Shown: piece after piece, positions 1-10,395 of the stretch
Layout: the number at the start of each line of letters is the position of its first letter
How positions within the stretch are numbered: the stretch's first letter is position 1
From: Chrysoporthe austroafricana
Taxonomy: Eukaryota > Ascomycota > Sordariomycetes > Diaporthales > Cryphonectriaceae
Length of the DNA: 64,000 nucleotides
Direction of reading: 5' to 3'
Assembly (NCBI GenBank): GCA_001051155.2
Contig: JYIP02000017.1
Coordinates: forward strand, 2,501-66,500
Position numbers and translations under genes: made by a program
The notes under the pieces: model-generated
The model's database searches: none
Told to the model about the DNA's origin: nothing
Seen by the model: only the letters and a program-made list of their open reading frames with translations

Positions 1-1185
1 GCCGTGCTGCCGACGGTCGGCAAGCTGCACAACTGGGTCGACCGTGTGCCGCTGGGCGTCGTCGCCCTCATCACCCCGTTTAACCACCCGCTCCTGATCG
101 CCGTCAAGAAGCTCGCGCCCGCCCTCGCCGCCGGCAACAGCGTCGTCGTGAAGCCGAGCGAGCTGACCCCGCTGACGACGCTGGCGCTGGGCGACGTGCT
201 GGCCGCCGCGGGCGTTCCGGACGGCGTGTTCAGCGTGCTGCCCGGACCCGGCCCCACGACCGGCCGCGCGCTGGTCAGCCACCCGCTCGTGCGGAAGGTG
301 GACGTTACGGGGGGCACCGCGGCGGGGCGGGCGATCGGGGCCATCGTGGGCGGCAGCCTGGCGAGGTTCACCGCCGAGCTGGGCGGCAAGGCGCCGGCCG
401 TGGTGTTCGCGCAGGCCGACCTCGACGCCGCGGTCAACGGGGTCGCGTTCGGCGCGTACGTGGCCAGCGGGCAGACGTGCGTAGCCGCCACGCGGATCAT
501 CGTGGAGAACAGCGTGATGGACCAGGTTCTCAGCAAGCTGGTGGCGAAGGCGGAGACCATCTTCCTCGGGATGGGCTCGCCGGCGAATCTAGAGTCGATG
601 ATGGGCGCGACGATCTCGGAGAAGCAGCTGAAGTGCGTTGAGGATCTGGTCGCCGAGGCTCTGGAAAGCGGTGACGCGAAGAGCGCCTGTGGGTGTGCCA
701 GGATGGTGGGCAAGAGCCTTATAGACGACACGGACTTTTTGAATGGCTTTTTCTACCCACCATCGGTACTCACGTCCAGCAGCGGCAACAGCATCCTCAA
801 GACGCGCCTCTGGAGAGAGGAGGCGTTCGGCCCAGTGGTCGTCGTCGTGGGCTTCGACACCGAGGAGGAGGCCATCGCGCTAGCCAACGACAGCGACTTC
901 GGCCTCGGCGCCGCCATCTGGACAAAGGACCTCTCCCAGGCGTACCGGGTCTCGGAGCAGATCGACGCCGGGATCGTGTGGGTGAACACGCACCACCGCA
1001 ACGACCCGAGCAGCCCTTGGGGCGGCGCGAAGAGCTCAAGCGGTGTGGGCAGCGAGAACGGCATCGATGCGTACCGCGAGTACACGATGATGAAGAGCAC
1101 CATTATCAACTACGCATCGGCGGAGGAGTCGCTAGCGTCGGATGACTGGTTCAAGGCAGGCGCAGGAAATGTGAGGTATGGATGA
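1..1185 (+). CDS. Aldehyde dehydrogenase, NAD(P)+-dependent (3' part)
   Basis: The frame is open from base 1 to a TGA at 1183-1185, so the true start lies left of the window; 394 codons are visible of a family usually near 480-500 residues. It oxidises an aldehyde to a carboxylate with NAD(P)+. Visible family marks are the cofactor-binding VKPSELTP segment, the ELGGKAP motif holding the general-base Glu (codon 376-378), the catalytic Cys in GQTCVAATR (codon 478-480), and the EEAFGPVV segment followed by a C-terminal PWGGAKSSS/G block. All catalytic residues in the visible part are intact and no intron is needed. GC-rich third positions are typical of a functional gene here. The substrate cannot be read; the C-terminal segment resembles betaine/aromatic aldehyde dehydrogenases in general. 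Confidence 0.93.
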   Translation, partial: AVLPTVGKLHNWVDRVPLGVVALITPFNHPLLIAVKKLAPALAAGNSVVVKPSELTPLTTLALGDVLAAAGVPDGVFSVLPGPGPTTGRALVSHPLVRKVDVTGGTAAGRAIGAIVGGSLARFTAELGGKAPAVVFAQADLDAAVNGVAFGAYVASGQTCVAATRIIVENSVMDQVLSKLVAKAETIFLGMGSPANLESMMGATISEKQLKCVEDLVAEALESGDAKSACGCARMVGKSLIDDTDFLNGFFYPPSVLTSSSGNSILKTRLWREEAFGPVVVVVGFDTEEEAIALANDSDFGLGAAIWTKDLSQAYRVSEQIDAGIVWVNTHHRNDPSSPWGGAKSSSGVGSENGIDAYREYTMMKSTIINYASAEESLASDDWFKAGAGNVRYG

Positions 1186-1574
1186 CGGAGATCTGGTGGG
1201 CTCCCATTCTGTCTGTAGAGCTACCTGAAAATATGAGAGCAGCGAAAGAAACGTGCGAGGGCCTTGGGCCTTGGGTCTTGGAAAGCCTGGACTTCTCCAG
1301 ACCACTTCACGGGTCAAGCCCTTCGCTATGCACCTCTGGACCAGACTTAACATGAGAGCTGGCGCTCTACCTTCTGAGAAGGCGATCGCCAATTCTTCTA
1401 CGCTTCTCAAGGCAGCTGAAGAGCACAGCATTAGAATCCTCATATCATAGCATCTATACGCATGCCAGCGTCGTTCCATTAGTCAGAAAGGCCACATTAA
1501 CGGCGGCAAACCTGAGAAATTATGTGTTATCCTCCAAGAACTGGAATTAGGACTGCAAGTCTAGTTGATAAAAC
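1186..1574. other. Intergenic, convergent 3' ends
   Basis: 389 bases between the aldehyde dehydrogenase stop and the DUF6594 stop. Two short ORFs overlap on opposite strands and match nothing I know. I see only presumed 3' untranslated sequence. Confidence 0.5.
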
Positions 1575-2501
1575 TTACGCTGCCGTAGCGCCAAATATCT
1601 CAACCCTCCGTGCGGTCGTCATCAAGGCGAGTGCGAGCGAGAAGCAGGCAGAGAACGCAACGATGACTCCAAGCTTTAACGTGTTTGATGAAATGATGAA
1701 CAAAATTACGGTCGATAGCAGGGGGAGAAGGGAGGCTATCACTGTCGTTAGGATGTCCGCTGTGGCAGTCAGAACTGATTCCTTGTAATTGTAGATTCTG
1801 TCTCCCACGCCCAACGACTCGGGGTCCTGGAGCGCCTGTCAGCGCTCATCATCCGGTGCCACCGTCTTCAGATGACAGAATTGGCCTTACTTTCGACTTC
1901 TGGCCTAGCATACGGTGGTAGAAAGGGAAAGCAATACGGGCCAGCCACCTCAGTGTCGGGTCTTCAAGGTTGCGAGGCTTGATGGCCATGAGATCTTCAT
2001 TACAGTTCCAGGCGCCGATATCTGACCCTTGGATGGGCAACGCACCCATATCGGGCTGCCCAAGCCAGTCCTTCAGAGATACGAGGTCTACCTGGTCGGG
2101 TCCGTCCAGCTTTGCCAGCATGGCCTGTTGGAGCAAACGATCATCTGCAAAGTCCTTAGTCAACTGAATTCAGAATGAGTTGTTCCAGAAGCTTCTTCTA
2201 GTGGGTGAGGCGTCTCCTTACTGTACTTATCAAGCTTCTTCCTTAATTGGCAGACTTTCTGCCACTGTTCGCTGTCCTGTGGCCCTTTTCCGTGAGCCAA
2301 TAACCACCAGTCCTTGGAATATCGTTTGCGATCTGGATGAGAAGCATCGCGCTCAGCCAGACCTCTTAAGTCTTCCTCGAGGTGGATAAGCTCGGCCTGG
2401 TTGTAGAGGAGGCTCTGGTAGTTGAGGGCTTTGAAACGCCGCAGAATGCCAAATTCTTCATATCTCGCCATAAGATGGGCCACTTTAGAGTGTCCTTCCA
2501 T
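1575..2501 (-). CDS. DUF6594-type membrane protein
   Basis: Rebuilt from three exons, 2501-2222, 2144-1894 and 1826-1575, giving 260 residues. Both introns (77 and 67 nt) have GTAAGG donors and CAG acceptors and keep phase. The N-terminal half carries the signature of the fungal DUF6594 family: a short FGILRRFKALN segment, then LLYNQAELIHLEEDL, then the aspartate-rich D(R)D and W segments and a helix ending LDKYN. The C-terminal exon carries two hydrophobic segments and ends with the typical TTARRVEIFGATAA. Function of the family is unknown; members are abundant in Pezizomycotina and are predicted integral membrane proteins. Splicing of intron 1 at the first possible CAG (2164) would bring in a stop, so the acceptor at 2145 is preferred. 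Confidence 0.82.
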
Positions 2502-3916
2502 GATATTCGGTGATGTAGGGGGTTTCGTGAGTAATTTATGAGAGAATGAGACGTTATTGTAATTCTAGCTATAGCTAGACCTCACAAGGGCTGTGCTGGC
2601 GAAGGTCGATGTAGCAAACAGGGCACGCACAGGAGCGCATCCCACACCCCGTATATATCGAGCCGCCGTCCCCTCTGGGCACGCCCGAGTCAGCCTCTCT
2701 CAATGCCCACACCTCTCTCATACTCCAGATCCCCTGTTCCGCTCGACAGGCTGGGCTACAGCATCGCCACCGCGGCCATTGGCCCAGATTCTCTGCGCAT
2801 CTCGAGGAGGTCACGTGCACGTTTGGACATGCGAGCTGGCCACCAACTTTCATGCAGCCTGCAGCACGATCCCCACTTTTTGGCTGACCGGTGTGGGCTC
2901 GTCAGCATGCTGAGGGTCTCATCGCCGTCGTGGCTGTTCAGAGCCTGCTGAAGACGTGCATGACCGGGAGGGAAAGTATTGGCCATGACGGGGCCTGATC
3001 GCCGCGGGCCCACGGCTGCTGCCACGCATCCCATCATCCGGAGAGCCCGCTGCCTGTAGTATGCTGCACTTTTTGGTCTCCGGCCATTCAGGCCTGCAGT
3101 AGAAGACGGATACGAAAGGCGAGGGCAGGGCACAAGACCCTTGCCCTGAGCAAGGGTGAGTCTGCCACACCGTTCAGGAACGAACGCAAAGAGCGGCCGA
3201 CCTTTTGCAATGGGAATACTGAGGACCCCGTGTGAGCTTGGGAGAACGAGCTGCACCGCGTTGAGCACAGCGTTGTGAAAGTGGTGGTTGTGATGGTTAT
3301 GGACCAAGCCGAGCTCGCAGTCCTAGAAGGCAGATAGTGCGATCCGATCGCCCTAGGTCAATGAGTTGTGGCTGCTGAGGACACCAATTAAAGGCTCTCA
3401 GGCTCAGCACACAGGCTCAAGCCTGGAAAATTAGAGTGTTCTCTACGAGCATGACTTTGCTACAAGTGAATCGCTCGGGGGCCCGAGGGGGGACGACGTT
3501 GAGACGCTGAAAGAGCACACGAGGAGCTGGGCGGACAGTTGGTCGAGTGGCACGAGTTTCGATGTAAGGAATTGCTATGGTCTAGCTGAGATCAATGCTC
3601 GTGTGAGAAAATACCAACGGCGTCCTTCAAACCCTCCTCGCTGCCTCACATCTCTTCAGGTATTAGAGATAATACCACCTTAGGCGCTAGCTACGCAGAC
3701 ATGTGAGCAGGTATGCATGTGAGATCAACCCTTCAATGTCTTGACAGTCGGAGAGCCACCAAAAATCACCACGTAGCGTCATAACAACCTGTGTGCTAGA
3801 TGTAGAATGCATTCGCGTCATCCTCGCACAGATAACCGGGAATCGGCCGTCAAAATATCTCGTATCTCATAAGAACAAGCTCCACTATCTGATTGCACTA
3901 CATCCACTGACCAGAC
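2502..3916. other. Intergenic region, no gene seen
   Basis: About 1.4 kb. A 183-codon minus-strand frame at 2756-3307 overlaps plus-strand frames of similar quality and encodes a histidine-rich, domain-free product, so I treat it as chance in GC-rich sequence. The left part is the upstream region of the DUF6594 gene. Confidence 0.45.
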
Positions 3917-5427
3917 CTAGCTCTTCACGACAGCCACCTTGCTCCTGACGGGCACGTTGTTCTTCTGTCCCGGCTCGGGGAACCCGTCCACCTTTACGCC
4001 CTTCCTGAAGAGCAAGACGTGGGTGGACCCGCCAAAGTGGAACATGCCGGTCTGGTCGCCCTTCTTGATGTGCTGGCCCTCCTTGACGGTGATCTCGCAG
4101 GTGCTCACCTCGTCCATGCCGATACCGATGAACGCCATCAGCCCGATGGCAGGGTTGTCCGCCTCGATGAAGATGACGGCCCGCGCGGCCAGGCACGACA
4201 GGTACCCCTGCACGGCCGAGATGCCCTGCTTGATCTCCTCCTGCTCCGACGCGCTGTTGATGTCGCCCCCGTCGAACAGCGGCTCGCTGAAGTACGTGCC
4301 GTCGACGAGGTACGCCTTCTTGACGGTCCCGCTGACGGGCGCGTGCCACCGGTGGTACGACAGCGCGGACAGGAAGGCCTGGTAGACGGTGCCGCCGGCG
4401 AACTGCTCGGCGAGCGGGTCGCCGTTGAGCATGTCGACCACGGAGTACGGCTGACCCTTGATCCAGAACTTGTCGCGGAACTGGACGTCGCGCTGGACGG
4501 CGTAGGGTCGGGACTCGCAGGCGCTGGCGACGACGCTGTCGTCGTCCGGGTCGGCGACGGGGCGGGCCGACTCCTGCAGCTCGCGCGTGAAGAAGTCGTC
4601 CCATGACCGGAAGCCGTAGCGGGGCTGGGTCGCGTCGCACTTGTAGTGCTCCTCGAACTTGTGGTTGGTCTGCAGCGGCGCGTTGGCGACGGCCATGACG
4701 TCGCTGACGCCCGTCTTGCCGAACCAGCCGGTGTGGCTGTCGTTCAGGACCTCGGCGGACTCGGGTGTCTGGTGACGTGTTGAGTAAGCACATAGTCACG
4801 CGGAGGGCGGGGAAAAGGGGGGGTATGAGAGAGGGCCAGCGGGCTCAGCTGGGGAGACCTACCTGCAGGTACTTGCCCCACTCGTTCAGGACCTTCTTCA
4901 GCATCCGGTTCACATCAGGGTCAAGGAAGGCGGCGTGGCCGCTGGGCGTGGCCATGGGATAGTCGAACACGGCGCACATGGGCACGCCCACCATGCCGAC
5001 ATGCTCGGCGGCGTCGGTCCACTCGGGGGCGCGGGAGAAGATGTGGTTCAGCACCGCGAGCATGTGGCCGTAGTCGCGGATCTGCCTGTGTCCCGTCGGG
5101 TCCTTGTTGTAGGGCGGCTTGTTGGGGACCTCATCCCACATCTGGGTGAAGAGCATCCGGATGCGTGGATTAGACTCAATGAAGTCCTTGAACTCCTGCA
5201 GCACCGGGATGAGGCCCTTGGGGTTCTTGTCGACATGGTCGACCTGCTTCTGCAGCCATGCCCTGTGGATGCGCCGGTCGGCAGGTAGCCAAGCACCGGG
5301 CCTGGATAACGGTTAGCACGTAGGCTCATTCAATGGCGGAGGAAGGGGAGGGGAGGGAGTGAGCGGCTGACCTGTGGACCTTGTGCTCGTCTGGGATGTC
5401 GTGGTGGTCTCCGTGCTGGTAAACCAT
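3917..5427 (-). CDS. Phosphatidylserine decarboxylase-like protein (fungal PsiD/L-tryptophan decarboxylase type)
   Basis: Three exons, 5427-5372, 5301-4863 and 4768-3917, encode 448 residues; introns of 70 and 94 nt keep phase, the second with a GTAGGT donor. Residues from about 20 to 165 match the N-terminal domain found with fungal phosphatidylserine decarboxylase-like enzymes (PF12588 type: HRAWLQK, FIESNPRIRMLF, QMWDEVP, DYGHMLAVLNHIF). Residues 190-448 are the pyruvoyl-dependent decarboxylase domain, with WHAPVSGTV around 305 and the self-cleavage site GGST at 411-414 (Gly-Ser, where the pyruvoyl group forms). No mitochondrial presequence or membrane helix is visible, unlike true Psd1, and the length is close to basidiomycete PsiD (about 440). 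This domain order belongs to soluble enzymes acting on amino acids such as tryptophan, so a free amino acid substrate is inferred, not shown. No obvious pathway partner is adjacent. Confidence 0.88.
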
Positions 5428-7382
5428 GATGGCGGCAATGTGAGGTGGGTTCTGATGTGTGGCTACGGCTCTCTTTTCTTTGGTGATGGGTTGCTTCGTT
5501 GAGGAATAGGAGGAGGGCAGGCTGTCAAGAGCTGGTTCCAGACTCCGAGGATGTCTCGGATCGATATGCCAAGCCCTGGACAGGTCCTTAAATAGGTCGG
5601 TGCAGAGCTGATCAGCACGGGGGGCACCGGCCTGGCCTGGCCTGACATGACCTGCAGGAGGGCGCGGGCGGGTGTCGATGGTAGGTGGAGTGGTCTTGTT
5701 CCTGGCAGAGCTGTGGACGGGTGTGACGGCTCAAGAGGGGCACGGCACCAATGACATCAGGCTCGACGTCATCCGCCTGCGTGGCTTAGGGCCGTTCGTT
5801 TCTATATGCCTGTCCCCTCTCCTGGATCCAGGATTCAAGAGCAAACTCTTAGTCACTGGAACGTCAAACTCAAGGCATACAGCATACTAGCGCTCCAGCC
5901 TCTGCGTGCTACGTGCCGGCGTGCAGTCCAATCGATGCCGATCCAGATCGCATAAGCTCGAGGGGGCCGATGACACGGAGGGTGGGGGAGTGGGTGTAGA
6001 CGGCTCTCCCGGCACCTTGGGCCCGGTGGAGCCGCTCGGGAGGAGCCGAGGTGGGTGCACGTGTTTCATTTTATTTTATTTTACTTGTTTATTTCTTGAT
6101 CTCTTTCTTGTCTTTGCTTTTTTATTTTTTTTCCCCCTTGGTGATGGGTCGAAAGGGGAGGTGCGGCCGTGAGATATGGATACAGACAGCATTACTGCTG
6201 ACAGGGTTTCAGAGCTTAGCGGTCAGTCTTCGAGACCTTTCAGCAATGGCACTGACATGAAGCATTCTATTACATCAAGCTAACAGACAATGATAATAAT
6301 TCTTATTACGCTTGCTATTTTCTATTGTACGAATACAATACAGCACCTATCTAAGCATGCGGTCTTTATTTCCAATACCCCGATGGATGAACCCTTCTCG
6401 AATGGCTAAAACGAAACCTTCGTGCGTTGGCTTCTAATGCAATCCGGTCCAGCCGATGTTGAATTAACTCCCGTTGGTGTGGCGGGCAGTGCAGGGACCT
6501 AGTGCCGGGGACACCCACCCCCCTATTTGGGCCTATAAGTAGATTGATCTTCGACTTCAGCCCCTTCTACACTCAAAGGAGGGGGACACACAGCGCGTTC
6601 TTTCCTTTTAATACACGTCTGATCAGATGCGAGGCATCGTCGCAATGTCGTATTCCGTCTGCAAGCCGTGGGTTTGCTATAATCAATTAGCTATTTCGTC
6701 GATCAGCCGGCAAGCCAGTCCAGCCAATCTATGCCTTGTCTCGACGACTGCTCTGACGGCGTCCCTCTTCTGATCTAAGTCTTTAATCGCCCTTGCCTTC
6801 TCGATGACGTTAGGCTAGGCCATAATCACAGTTCATTTTGCCTGGTTTGGTTCCCTCGTCTGTCTGCACGCACGCTTAGGGTTTTCGAGCTTACTGCCCC
6901 AGGTCTGGTGGTTGGCATGAGACGCTGACACCATTTCTGGTTCACTGGCACTAAGCTTCTAGCGAGCACGCAGAATGGACGAGCAACGAAGAGATCTAGC
7001 AGAAAGGCTAATTCTAAGGCTAATCAGATATCGCCAACTAATCAAGTAGTATTAGCTTTGCGCAGACACATAGCCGTATAAAGCAATAGAATCAACGAAT
7101 AGCTTGGACGGCGGCGTAGATGCATCAAATACAGCAATAACAGGCGAGCTCAATATTACGGCTACCATTCCCAGTGGTGATAGTTTCAATGCCATCGCCG
7201 CCGCCGCCGGGCTTTCAACAGCCGGCATATCAGTGCGGAACGCAGTGGTAGCCGCATTGCTGCCTATTTGTATATCGTGGCGCCTGTTCGCGATTTCTCG
7301 CGGTTCCGAGGTGGGTCCTAGAGGGGCTTCGGCGCCGCGGCAGTGATACGCCGAAGGATCAGGACAACCTTTATATTGCGAG
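5428..7382. other. Intergenic region, no gene seen
   Basis: Almost 2 kb upstream of the decarboxylase gene. Short ORFs only. Around 6060-6140 there is a strongly T-rich tract. A frame starting at 6975 shares phase with an ORF at 7104-7346 but is cut by several stops in between; no family was recognised. Confidence 0.45.
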
Positions 7383-7545
7383 GTGAGCAAGTTCTCGAGG
7401 AAAAAAAAAAGGCCTTCCTGACAATGAGCAAGTTTTCGAAAAAGGCAACATCTTTCTGACGGTGAGCAAGTTCTCGAGAAAAAAAAAAAGGCAACGCGCT
7501 CCTGACGGTGAGCAAGTTCTCGGAAATAAGGCAAGGCCTTCCTGA
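7383..7545. repeat. Imperfect tandem repeat, four units of 38-46 bp
   Basis: Four copies of a unit starting (G/A)TGAGCAAGTTCTCGAG begin at 7383, 7424, 7462 and 7508. Each continues with an A-run (up to 11) and then GGCA/GGCC and a CTGACG-like end. Copy spacing is 41, 38 and 46 bases. Differences are mainly in A-run length and point changes. The minus-strand reading stays partly open through the repeat but encodes only repetitive Phe/Ser-rich sequence. Confidence 0.85.
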
Positions 7546-8173
7546 GGCACGACCACTGGGCTATCCACCCCAAGCTGACAACAGCCATCCGTTATTATTA
7601 TGGGAACTGTTCAAGATGTAGCGTGACTTATAGAGGCGACAGGTTTTCCTTTTTGAGCCTATCTAACATACGAAGAATATGGTTCACGGTCTCAGTGGAG
7701 GCTAGCGACTTTGGCAGGACGGCTCGGTTTCTAGAGCCGATGACTGCACAGCAACGACGATGAGGACATTGCCGAGTGGGAGAGAGGTGGCCCACCAGCC
7801 TAGCCAGGATACTGGAAAGGATTCGGGGGAAGAAAAGCCGTTCATGCTCCGGGGCGGTTCGGATCTCTGAGGTGCTGTAGGCTCCTGCAGGCGTGTGGAG
7901 CCGTGCTGCGGAGAAGGCCTCACCACGAGGTGCTGCCTGCAACGGTGTAGAGTCCCGGAGGATCTGGATCGCAGGGTGAACTGGGCGTGCGGGCGCAGAT
8001 CGACTGCCGATGGCACCGGTCACTATCCATTCGGGATATAATAAAAGGTCCTTGGCTTCTGTCCACCCAGCTTCAAGGTCTGGTGATCAGCAAGAGAGAG
8101 GGTAGCTGGTTTGGATGTCTTCAGCCCTGTCTAACCGATCGTTTATCAATATTTATTGCACTGGCGTGGGACA
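7546..8173. other. Intergenic, upstream of carboxylesterase
   Basis: Overlapping antisense ORFs without a recognisable domain. A run TATAATAAAAGG lies at 8037-8048, about 130 bases before the carboxylesterase start, and could serve as a TATA-like promoter element. Confidence 0.35.
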
Positions 8174-9877
8174 ATGGCGAACAAGTATACCTTCATATGG
8201 CCTCTTCTCTTCGCAGCAGCGTTCGCTGTGCCCCCGCAGAGCGTTGAGGCCCGGGGCGGCGTCTCACCGCCCACCGTCGCGACGACCTCGGGCAGGATCC
8301 ACGGCATAGTCGATTCCGCGCTCCCCAACGTCAATCAGTACCTCGGTATCCCCTACGCCGTCCCGCCGGTCGGCAGCCGCCGGTGGACGGCCCCGGAGCT
8401 CCTCGATCAGCCGGACACCGAGGTCGAGGCGACGGCGCTCCCGCCGAGCTGCATACAGTACCTGACCGACCAGGGCAACTCGCTCTACGTCCGCGACGTG
8501 CTCCAGTTCAACCTGCAGGGCCTCAACACTACGGGCACCATCTCCGAGGACTGCCTCACCCTCAGCGTCTGGGCGCCCGCTAACGCCACGGCCAGCTCTC
8601 CTGTGCCGGTGCTCATCTTCATCTACGGCGGCGGGTTCACGACCGGCGGCCAGGATGTGCCGTACCAGATCCCCGCGCAGTGGGTGAACAGGACCCCGGA
8701 CCACATCGTCGTCAGCTTCAATTACCGCCTCGATATCTTCGGTTACCCGAACGCCGGCGGCCTCAGCCAGCAGAACTTCGGCCTGCTGGACCAGCGCGCC
8801 GCGGTGGAGTGGTGCCGGAGCAACATCGCCGCGTTCGGGGGCGACCCAGAGCGGATGGTCATCTGGGGCCAGTCGGCCGGGGCCCTCTCCGTCGATTACT
8901 ACACCTACGCATATCCTTCGGACCCCATAGTCAGCGGCCTGATCATGGACTCGGGGACCGCCTTCACCCCGTTCGCGTTGGATGACAAGAAGTACTCCAA
9001 CTTCACTTACGTCGCTGAGCAGGTCGGGTGTGCGAACCTAACGGGCGACTACGACCTCCAGCTGGAGTGCATGCGAGGCATCAATGCTTCTGCCCTCGAG
9101 GATGTCATCGCGAGCTATCAGGAGAGCGGGGCGTCGCCGTCACTCGGCTTCGGCCCGGTTGTGGACGACGAAATTGTCTTTTCCAACTATACGGAGCGAG
9201 CTGAAGCAGGCCTACAGGCCCAGATTGTGAGTTTTCCAGACGGGATCGCCAATCATGACTCCGGCCAGAATACCTCGTCTCTCCATGCAGACCTGGTCCT
9301 ATCGAGCTGAACAGGAGACCCGTGCTACATATATCTATATCTACATCTAAGCTGACTAGGAGCCTGACAGCCCGCTATCATTGGCACCAACGCTCAGGAC
9401 GGCGTCCCCTTCGCCACCTACAACCCGGCCGGGCCCAACCTCACCGTCGCGCTCGAGGAGAAGCTCGCCCTCTTCTTTTGCCCGGCGACCGAGTCGGTCC
9501 GGGTCCGGCAGCTCACGCCGAGCCTGACCCCGTCCTTCCGCTACGTCTACTTCGGCAACTGGACCAACATCTCCCCGCGACCGTGGATGGGCGCGTACCA
9601 CTCGTCCGAGCTGCCCATGCTCATGGGCACGCACCCGAACTTCCGGGGCCCGAGCACGCCGCAGGAGTACGCGACCAGCGAGGCGTTCCAGGACGCCTAC
9701 GTCGCCTTCGCGCGCGACGGCGCCGCCGGACTGGAGGCGCAGACCTGGAAGGCGTACACGACGCTGGGGAGCGACGAGGTAAGAGCCTTTGGGAGGGACG
9801 GCGTCGCGGCGCAGGATTGGAGTATTGCGTCAACAGAGGCGCTGTGTGATGGCGCTTCGCCTAAGTCACCGCTTTAG
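8174..9877 (+). CDS. Secreted type-B carboxylesterase/lipase
   Basis: Two exons, 8174-9226 and 9371-9877, give 519 residues; the intron has a GTGAGT donor and CAG acceptor at 144 nt. The start MANKYTFIWPLLFAAAFAVP begins a clear signal peptide. The alpha/beta-hydrolase carboxylesterase fold is shown by YLGIPYAVPPVGSRRW, EDCLTLSVWAP, the oxyanion loop YGGGF, the nucleophile elbow GQSAG with Ser234, the acid in VVDDE (about 331-333) and the catalytic His428 in GAYHSSEL. Several N-x-S/T sites fit an extracellular glycoprotein. It hydrolyses carboxylic esters; the natural substrate is not readable. A relative lies at 33586-35350 in the same window on the other strand. The last part lacks an intron even though a GTAAGA occurs there: reading through aligns with the relative's C-terminus. 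Confidence 0.92.
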
Positions 9878-10395
9878 GAGGGGAAATTTGAAAAGGCTTC
9901 GACTTGGGGGAGGGGGGCCGAGAAGAGTATATGATATAATATGAAGGAGACTAGTTGGGAGGATCGTGACCGACTTTCCTCCTGATCGGGAACTCTGCAG
10001 CATGACTCTCAGCTTGCGTGCCTTAATCGATCGCAGACCCTCAGCAACAGTCTTTCAGTCCCACTCCGCTCTTTCTCATTCTGTACATCTATCTGTGAAT
10101 AATAATCAATTTCAGCCCAGACTTTACAATACATTCACCTGAAGGGAATACATACAAAGTATTTGATGCAGCATAAACGGTTCACAAGGCCACTGCAGAT
10201 TACAAAGACTAGCAAGTTCATTGTCGAGCTCTAGGGGTATCTTCAAGATGTAACACTATCTCATGCTCATGTCCGCTCATACTGCTCATACTCAAGATGT
10301 CATGTGCCATGCTATGCGCAACCCAACGAGCGCCCTGATACAGCCAACGCACAGCTTGGACATCCAATCAGTTAGCCTCATATCTCCCCTTTCCC
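9878..10395. other. Intergenic, convergent 3' ends
   Basis: 518 bases between the carboxylesterase stop and the stop of the Eco1-like gene. I searched the minus-strand frames for a missing acetyltransferase domain and found nothing like one. Confidence 0.5.

Noticed and set aside
2756..3307. 183-codon minus-strand ORF
   Set aside because: Overlaps ORFs of similar length on the other strand, His-rich start, no domain or intron partner; likely chance.
4019..4606. 195-codon plus-strand ORF
   Set aside because: Antisense to the decarboxylase gene.
3885..4799. 304-codon minus-strand ORF rich in Arg
   Set aside because: Same-strand alternative frame of the decarboxylase gene; composition typical of a shifted frame in GC-rich coding DNA.
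6975..7346. Possible decayed coding region in one plus-strand frame
   Set aside because: Interrupted by several stops and not related to any family I know.
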